A DNA stretch of 9,515 nucleotides. Origin: CAZVXI01 sp964631295. GTDB lineage: Bacteria; Planctomycetota; Phycisphaerae; Phycisphaerales; SM1A02. Numbering within the stretch: position 1 is the first letter of the stretch; every line of letters starts with the position of its first letter. This document shows, piece by piece, positions 5,690 through 9,515 of the stretch. The stretch is from NCBI GenBank assembly GCA_964631295.1, contig CAZVXI010000125.1:1-9515 (forward strand), written 5' to 3'. A model generated the notes under the pieces. The model did not search any database and had not been told where the DNA came from. It saw only the letters and a program-made list of their open reading frames with translations. The translations under genes and the position numbers were made by a program.

Positions 5690-7399
5690 TCAGAAGCCCA
5701 TGCCGCCCATCCCCGGCATGCCGCCGCCCATACCGCCCATGCCACCCATGCCGCCCATCGGATCCATGCCACCGCCGCCATGGCCGTGATCATGTCCGTG
5801 GTCATCTTCATCCTGCGGCACATCGGTCACGATGCAATCTGTTGTGAGCAGCAGCCCCGCGACGGAAGCGGCGTTCTGCAATGCCGTGCGATCAACCTTG
5901 GCAGGCGTGAGTACGCCATCTTTCAGAAGATCGCCGTATTCCAAGGTGAGGGCATTGAAGCCGAACGGGCCAGTCTTCTCCTGCACTTTGGCGACGACAA
6001 CCGTACCCTTCGCGCCAGCGTTGTCGGCGATCGTGCGCAGCGGGACGGTCATCGCTTCGGCGATAATATCGACGCCGAACTTCTCATCACCCTTCACGCT
6101 CTTGCGAACCTTGTCCAGCGCGGGAATCGCGCGAACAAAGCTCAGGCCACCCCCGGGAACGATGCCTTCTTCCACCGCAGCACGTGTGGCGTGCAGAGCA
6201 TCTTCGACGCGTGCCTTCTTTTCCTTGAGTTCGGCTTCCGATGCAGCGCCGACGTTTACCTGCGCGACGCCTCCGGCGAGCTTCGCCAGTCGCTCCTGCA
6301 ACTTCTCGCGGTCGTAGTCGCTGTCGGTGTTTTCGATCTCACGACGGATCTGATCAATACGCGCCTGAATGTCTTTCGTTGACCCGACACCTTCGATCAC
6401 GATCGTCTGGTCCGATGTGACCTCGACTTTCTTTGCCTGGCCGAGTTGCCGAATCGTCACCTGGTCGAGTTCCGTGCCGAGATCCTTCATGATCGGCTCA
6501 GCACCGGTCAGTATCGCGAGGTCCTGCAACATGGCCTTCCTGCGATCGCCATAGCCCGGCGCCTTGACTGCCGCAACGTTCAGCACGCCGCGCAGCTTGT
6601 TGATGACAAGCGTACTGAGCGCCTCGCCCGTGATGTCCTCCGCAATGATCAGAAGCGGTTTCTTCGCTTCCATCACCTTTTCCAGCAGCGGGACAATCTT
6701 CTGCACGGAGTCGATCTTGTCTTCATGGATCAGCACGAGCGGACGCTCGAGCTCGACGCGCATTTCTTCTGCGTTGGTGACGAAGTTCGGGCTCAGGTAG
6801 CCGCGATCGAACTGCATGCCTTCGACGACATCCACGTATGTCTCAAGCGACTTGCCTTCTTCAACCGTGATCACCCCATCTTTGCCGACCTTCTCGAAGG
6901 CGTCAGCCATGATCTTGCCAACTTCCGGATCATTGTTGGCGGAGATGGTCGCGACGTTGGCAATGTCATCGCGCTTTGTGACATTGATCGGCTTGGCGAG
7001 CGCGTTGATTTCGCCAATCACGCCTTCCACTGCCTTGTGCATGCCACGAACAAGTGCGTTGGCGTCAACGCCTGCGGTCACCTGCTTCAGGCCGGCCTTG
7101 AAGATTGCCTCTGCAAGCACGGTCGCGGTGGTTGTACCATCGCCGGCATCGCTCGAGGTTCGGGATGCAGCTTCCTTCACAAGCTGCGCGCCCATGTTCT
7201 CGACCTTGTCGCGAAGTTCGATTTCCTCCGCAACGGTCACGCCGTCCTTGGTGACGGTCGGGCCGCCCCAGGACTTGTCAATCACCGCATTGCGACCACG
7301 AGGGCCGAGGGTGGACTTGACGGCCGAGGCCAACTTCTCAACGCCTGCAAGCAGACTCTTGCGAGCTTCGACGTCGAACGCGAGTTCCTTCACTGCCAT
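5690..7399 (-). CDS. groL: GroEL chaperonin, first copy, with His-rich and GGM tail
   Basis: This is the 60-kDa chaperonin subunit, 569 residues from the chosen start. MAVKELAFDVEARKSLLAG is a standard GroEL opening, and GGAGAG lies 8 nt before this ATG. An in-frame ATG at 7513 would add 38 unlike residues (Arg/Gly-rich) and is not credible. ATPase motifs are intact: DGTTT at 87-91, Asp400 in VEDALHATRAAVEEG, and PGGG at 415-418. The apical domain keeps GYLSPNF and PLLIIAEDITGEAL. The end is distinctive: DEDD, then HGHDHGH at 534-540, a Gly run, and MDPMGG followed by Gly-Gly-Met repeats to 569. GGM tails are the usual GroEL C-terminus inside the cavity; the histidines are an addition. It is the first gene of the block. 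No CIRCE (TTAGCACTC-N9-GAGTGCTAA) element was found upstream. Confidence 0.96.
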   Translation of the reverse strand: MAVKELAFDVEARKSLLAGVEKLASAVKSTLGPRGRNAVIDKSWGGPTVTKDGVTVAEEIELRDKVENMGAQLVKEAASRTSSDAGDGTTTATVLAEAIFKAGLKQVTAGVDANALVRGMHKAVEGVIGEINALAKPINVTKRDDIANVATISANNDPEVGKIMADAFEKVGKDGVITVEEGKSLETYVDVVEGMQFDRGYLSPNFVTNAEEMRVELERPLVLIHEDKIDSVQKIVPLLEKVMEAKKPLLIIAEDITGEALSTLVINKLRGVLNVAAVKAPGYGDRRKAMLQDLAILTGAEPIMKDLGTELDQVTIRQLGQAKKVEVTSDQTIVIEGVGSTKDIQARIDQIRREIENTDSDYDREKLQERLAKLAGGVAQVNVGAASEAELKEKKARVEDALHATRAAVEEGIVPGGGLSFVRAIPALDKVRKSVKGDEKFGVDIIAEAMTVPLRTIADNAGAKGTVVVAKVQEKTGPFGFNALTLEYGDLLKDGVLTPAKVDRTALQNAASVAGLLLTTDCIVTDVPQDEDDHGHDHGHGGGGMDPMGGMGGMGGMGGGMPGMGGMGF

Positions 7400-7407
7400 T
7401 TGCGGGT

Positions 7408-7413
7408 CTCTCC
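7408..7413 (-). promoter_or_regulatory. Shine-Dalgarno that fixes the first groEL start
   Basis: GGAGAG on the minus strand is 8 nt before the ATG at 7399. It decides for this start over the far upstream ATG at 7513. Confidence 0.7.
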
Positions 7414-7639
7414 AGTCCAGATCAATCTGATGACGGGTGGTTTCCTGATTCGCCGTGCCGCGGCCAGGCCCTGATGAACCTCGCGCACGCACGTGTGCCG
7501 GAGAGAGAAACAACTGCCGCGCCAGTCGACGCGCACCGCTACGGATTCACAAATCACTGCTATGGAACGTGTTACGGCCCGGAGGCAGGGATCAGGGCAA
7601 CGCCAGCCATGACAGGAACCGACGGTCGGGCGCGATCAC

Positions 7640-7654
7640 CTGCCAAGGTGGCAG
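7640..7654 (-). terminator. Weak hairpin after the LanC-like gene
   Basis: CTGCCA-CCT-TGGCAG forms a perfect 6-bp stem with a 3-nt loop, 15 nt beyond the stop codon. There is no U-tract, so it may only slow transcription or be chance. Confidence 0.25.
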
Positions 7655-7669
7655 CCGCTCGCGCGTGTA

Positions 7670-9088
7670 TCACCGCCACTCAGGTTCGTCTGGAAACCGC
7701 ATGGTGGCCTGCTCACCAGATTCACCGAAGTGCAGGTCGAGCAGAAACATCCCGATTCCTGCCGCCCCCTGCATGTAGCCCGTTTGTGCCAGCACATGCT
7801 CAGGCCGGACGCGGTGCTCGGCGTGGGTCCACTTGATCCCGGCCAAGCCACCAGAGATCGCCACACGCTGGCCGCGGCGCATCGCATCTGCGGCGCAAAC
7901 CTGTGCAAGCGGCCGCAACTGCCGCAACGTCGTCTCGTCGAGCCCTTGCCGATGCCAGAGATCGACCACGAAGCCGCCGATGCCGGCCGAACCACAGCAC
8001 TGACCGACATTATTCCAGTACCCGGCCGACCGGTGGTGCGGCGCGCCCATGTCAACGATTCCCTTCACACCCCGGTCGACCCACTCGCTCCACGCGGAAT
8101 CCCCCGTTGCCTGCGCAAGCGCGTGGAACAGCCGGCTTGTGCCCACCGGTCCATGGCACCAAGAGAGATAAAACAACTGCTCGCCGGCCGGCTCGTGGTG
8201 GAAGATCAGGCATCGGCCATCAGTTGTGTCAGCGATCGAAAGCAGATACCGCGCGCCCGCCCGCGCCGCGTTGAGAAACTTCTGCGGCGAACCCGGCAGC
8301 GCCTGATGAAGCCTCACAAGGAAGTATGCATTGCCGGCCGTGCCGTGTGAGAAGTTCGGCATGAAGCGCGAAGAGTCCTCGCTCATTGCCCACTTCTTCC
8401 CCGGCAATGCGCCGTCAAGCTCCACGTGAACCGCCTGTCGCACGAGCGTTTCACCGGCGCGCTGCGCGACGGCCATCGCGCCATCGACTTCAAGGTGCTC
8501 ACCTGCATACAGCAGCGCGAGCCCGATACCAGCCGTTCCGGAAATGACATCCGTTGATCCATTCCAGAGGGCAGTCAACGGATCGTCGTCGAGCATCTTC
8601 GCGCTGGCGATGATCTGTTCCGCCGCTCGCTTTGACGCTGCAAGGTAGGTGTCTTCGTGCGTCGCCAGGTGCAGTTGATGAAGCGCGAACATCTGTCCGC
8701 CGAGCCCCGTCCACAGCCCCGCAGCATGCTGGTTGCGATTGGCCTGCATCCACGCAATGAGGTCATCACCGGCGCGGCTGGCAAGATCAAGCCATCGCGC
8801 GTCGCGTGTCGCGCGGTGCAGTTCGATCATGAAGAGAATCACACCCGGCGTGCCGGAATACAACGCTCGGTTTACATCCGGGCCATCCTCCGGAGCGACC
8901 GGCCAGGCCATGCCGTGCTCGGTTTCGATGGCGACAGACGCCAGCCAGTTACCTGCTTCGATGGCTGCCTGCAACGTGAGCGATGGCCGCTGCGATTTTG
9001 CTTCCTGCGCTTGCGCGATTGCTCCTTGCGCAGTCATCGCCGACAGAAACATCGTGAACGTGACCCACGTGATTCGTGCCTTGGCCAT
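7670..9088 (-). CDS. Exported LanC-like (lanthionine cyclase family) protein
   Basis: The 472-residue product belongs to the LanC/LANCL superfamily, zinc proteins that add a thiol to a dehydroamino acid. Residues 1-28 look like a signal peptide (basic MAKAR, hydrophobic core, likely cut near AIA-QA), so it probably acts outside the cytoplasm. Seven GxxG turns mark the seven-fold alpha-toroid: SGTPG 78-82, TGLGG 127-131, SGTAG 183-187, HGTAG 248-252, HGPVG 312-316, CGSAG 365-369, QGAAG 440-444. Zinc ligands are Cys311 (WCHG) and Cys364-Cys365 (QCCG), so His of the usual CHG motif is replaced by Cys. Asp180 and His248 match known active-site positions in NisC. The Arg four residues before the first zinc Cys in NisC is Tyr307 here. 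No lanthipeptide precursor, dehydratase or transporter is nearby. The exact substrate is unknown. Confidence 0.85.
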   Translation of the reverse strand: MAKARITWVTFTMFLSAMTAQGAIAQAQEAKSQRPSLTLQAAIEAGNWLASVAIETEHGMAWPVAPEDGPDVNRALYSGTPGVILFMIELHRATRDARWLDLASRAGDDLIAWMQANRNQHAAGLWTGLGGQMFALHQLHLATHEDTYLAASKRAAEQIIASAKMLDDDPLTALWNGSTDVISGTAGIGLALLYAGEHLEVDGAMAVAQRAGETLVRQAVHVELDGALPGKKWAMSEDSSRFMPNFSHGTAGNAYFLVRLHQALPGSPQKFLNAARAGARYLLSIADTTDGRCLIFHHEPAGEQLFYLSWCHGPVGTSRLFHALAQATGDSAWSEWVDRGVKGIVDMGAPHHRSAGYWNNVGQCCGSAGIGGFVVDLWHRQGLDETTLRQLRPLAQVCAADAMRRGQRVAISGGLAGIKWTHAEHRVRPEHVLAQTGYMQGAAGIGMFLLDLHFGESGEQATMRFPDEPEWR

Positions 9089-9094
9089 GCGAAC

Positions 9095-9123
9095 ATAATA
9101 CGCTCAGGTGCCGATCATGCCGA
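9095..9123 (-). promoter_or_regulatory. Promoter of the LanC-like gene, predicted leaderless
   Basis: On the minus strand TCGGCA (9123-9118) and TATTAT (9100-9095) are separated by exactly 17 nt. They match TTGACA and TATAAT at 4 and 5 of 6 bases. Only GTTCGC lies between the -10 box and the ATG, so transcription would start at or beside the A of the start codon, leaving no room for a ribosome binding site. A 6-bp inverted repeat, GTGCCG (9108-9113)/CGGCAC (9126-9131), overlaps the spacer and -35 box and could be an operator. Confidence 0.5.
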
Positions 9124-9227
9124 TCCGGCACTGCAAGCCTCGCGACGGCCCGAAGCGCTTCACATGCAGCAATCGCGGCTCAGCAGCGATCGCCTGGGAT
9201 GTGGTGCACGCATCTGACAATGCCTTG

Positions 9228-9233
9228 TATACA
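9228..9233 (+). promoter_or_regulatory. Possible -10 box of the 9244 gene
   Basis: TATACA lies 10 nt before the ATG, so transcription would again start within a few bases of the start codon. The -35 region at 17 nt (TGCACG) is poor. No Shine-Dalgarno sequence is present. Confidence 0.3.
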
Positions 9234-9243
9234 CTGACCGTGC

Positions 9244-9477
9244 ATGTCCCAGCCAACAGAACAACCTCGCGCGAATGCTGATGCGGAATCCAGCGACAGC
9301 CTGCTCGTTGCGCATGGCGAGACATCAAGCGTCGAGAACGACCGTGTCGCTGAACTGCTCGAGCACACGATCGACGTACCCATCCTCGCAGAGGCCGTCG
9401 AACGGCAGCAGGCAGCGGATGCGGCAGACACGCTCGAACAACTCGAGGACGAAGCCGCCGGCATCGCCAGGTGGTAG
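9244..9477 (+). CDS. N-terminal part of a probable MgtE-type magnesium transporter (frame broken)
   Basis: The open frame gives 77 residues ending at a TAG. Residues 1-33 are polar and acidic. From about residue 36 (VAELLEHTIDVPILAEAVERQ, then QAADAADTLEQLEDEAAGIAR) the pattern matches the start of the MgtE intracellular N domain, a string of short helices with 'ADAADxLEELxDEEAA' repeats. In MgtE this domain is followed by CBS domains and a Mg2+ channel in the inner membrane. Just after the stop, the bases CCAATG plus the next codons would continue the same helical pattern (MAAGALMGLLS) if one G of the GGG at 9483-9485 were removed. The true gene therefore probably continues beyond the window and is interrupted here by sequence errors or mutation. 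It could instead be a short unrelated protein. It is divergent from the LanC-like gene. Confidence 0.45.
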   Translation: MSQPTEQPRANADAESSDSLLVAHGETSSVENDRVAELLEHTIDVPILAEAVERQQAADAADTLEQLEDEAAGIARW

Positions 9478-9515
9478 CCAATGGGCCGCCGGTGCCTTGA
9501 TGGGCCTGCTGTCGC

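Larger units (their letters stand above)
7400..7669 (-). promoter_or_regulatory. Upstream region of the chaperone block
   Basis: These 270 bases without a gene must contain the main promoter of the groE block. I looked for CIRCE, for a sigma-32 type pair (CTTGAAA / CCCCAT) and for a clear sigma-70 pair, and found none I would defend. The only firm element is the Shine-Dalgarno GGAGAG at 7413-7408. The left-hand LanC-like gene may read in from upstream unless stopped by the weak hairpin at 7640-7654. Confidence 0.4.

Noticed and set aside
6446..7474. Long open frame on the plus strand, opposite the first groEL
   Set aside because: It is an antisense shadow produced by the strong codon bias of groEL; it has no domain pattern.
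7400..7513. 38-residue N-terminal extension of the first GroEL
   Set aside because: The Arg/Gly-rich extension is unlike any GroEL start, while the ATG at 7399 has a good ribosome binding site and a standard opening.
7400..7669. Search for a CIRCE element or sigma-32 promoter upstream of the first groEL
   Set aside because: No TTAGCACTC-N9-GAGTGCTAA or near match, and no CTTGAAA/CCCCAT pair, could be found on reading the strand.
7670..9088. Lanthipeptide biosynthetic cluster around the LanC-like gene
   Set aside because: No precursor peptide, dehydratase (LanB/LanM), protease or exporter is seen in the flanking sequence available.

Overview
The window is a compact, GC-rich bacterial segment dominated by a protein-folding gene block on the minus strand. 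The set of families suggests Planctomycetota, perhaps Phycisphaerae. The clues are two different GroELs around one GroES, an exported LanC-like protein, genes often lacking a Shine-Dalgarno sequence, and a small anchored protein with 'FDTQTGEL'-type repeats. This placement is an inference; no rRNA or other decisive marker is present.

Layout from left to right. (1) At 1-346 (minus) is the 5' end of a ribonuclease R gene that runs off the left edge. (2) 347-750 is a non-coding stretch with one strong hairpin near the rnr start. (3) At 751-1173 (plus) is a small membrane-anchored protein of unknown function. It converges on the chaperone block, and a REP-like double palindrome (1200-1273) sits between the two. 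(4) From 7399 down to 1276 (minus) is the chaperone block, in transcription order: groEL (with GGM and His-rich tail), groES, a second groEL without the tail, dnaJ, grpE, and an FmdB-family zinc-ribbon gene. dnaK is absent. Gaps are about 125 nt around groES, 63 nt before dnaJ, and 24 and 11 nt further down. (5) At 7670-9088 (minus) is an exported LanC-like protein with a Cys-Cys-Cys zinc site. (6) Divergent from it, at 9244 (plus), is the start of what looks like an MgtE-type magnesium transporter, with its frame broken near the right edge.

GroEL/GroES form the folding chamber, and DnaJ/GrpE are the co-chaperone and nucleotide-exchange factor for a DnaK encoded elsewhere. The block is probably not one uniform transcript. 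A textbook intrinsic terminator, with a 12-bp stem, a GCAA loop and a U-tract, lies between the second groEL and dnaJ, and its U-tract touches the dnaJ start codon. Inverted arrays of 7-nt repeats fill the spacer between groES and the second groEL. No CIRCE element was seen.

Both outermost genes lose their expected reading frame within about 40 nt of the window edges. This fits low-quality contig ends better than biology. The observations most worth following up are the terminator abutting dnaJ, the heptad arrays, and the exported CCG-type LanC-like protein with a promoter predicted to give a leaderless mRNA.
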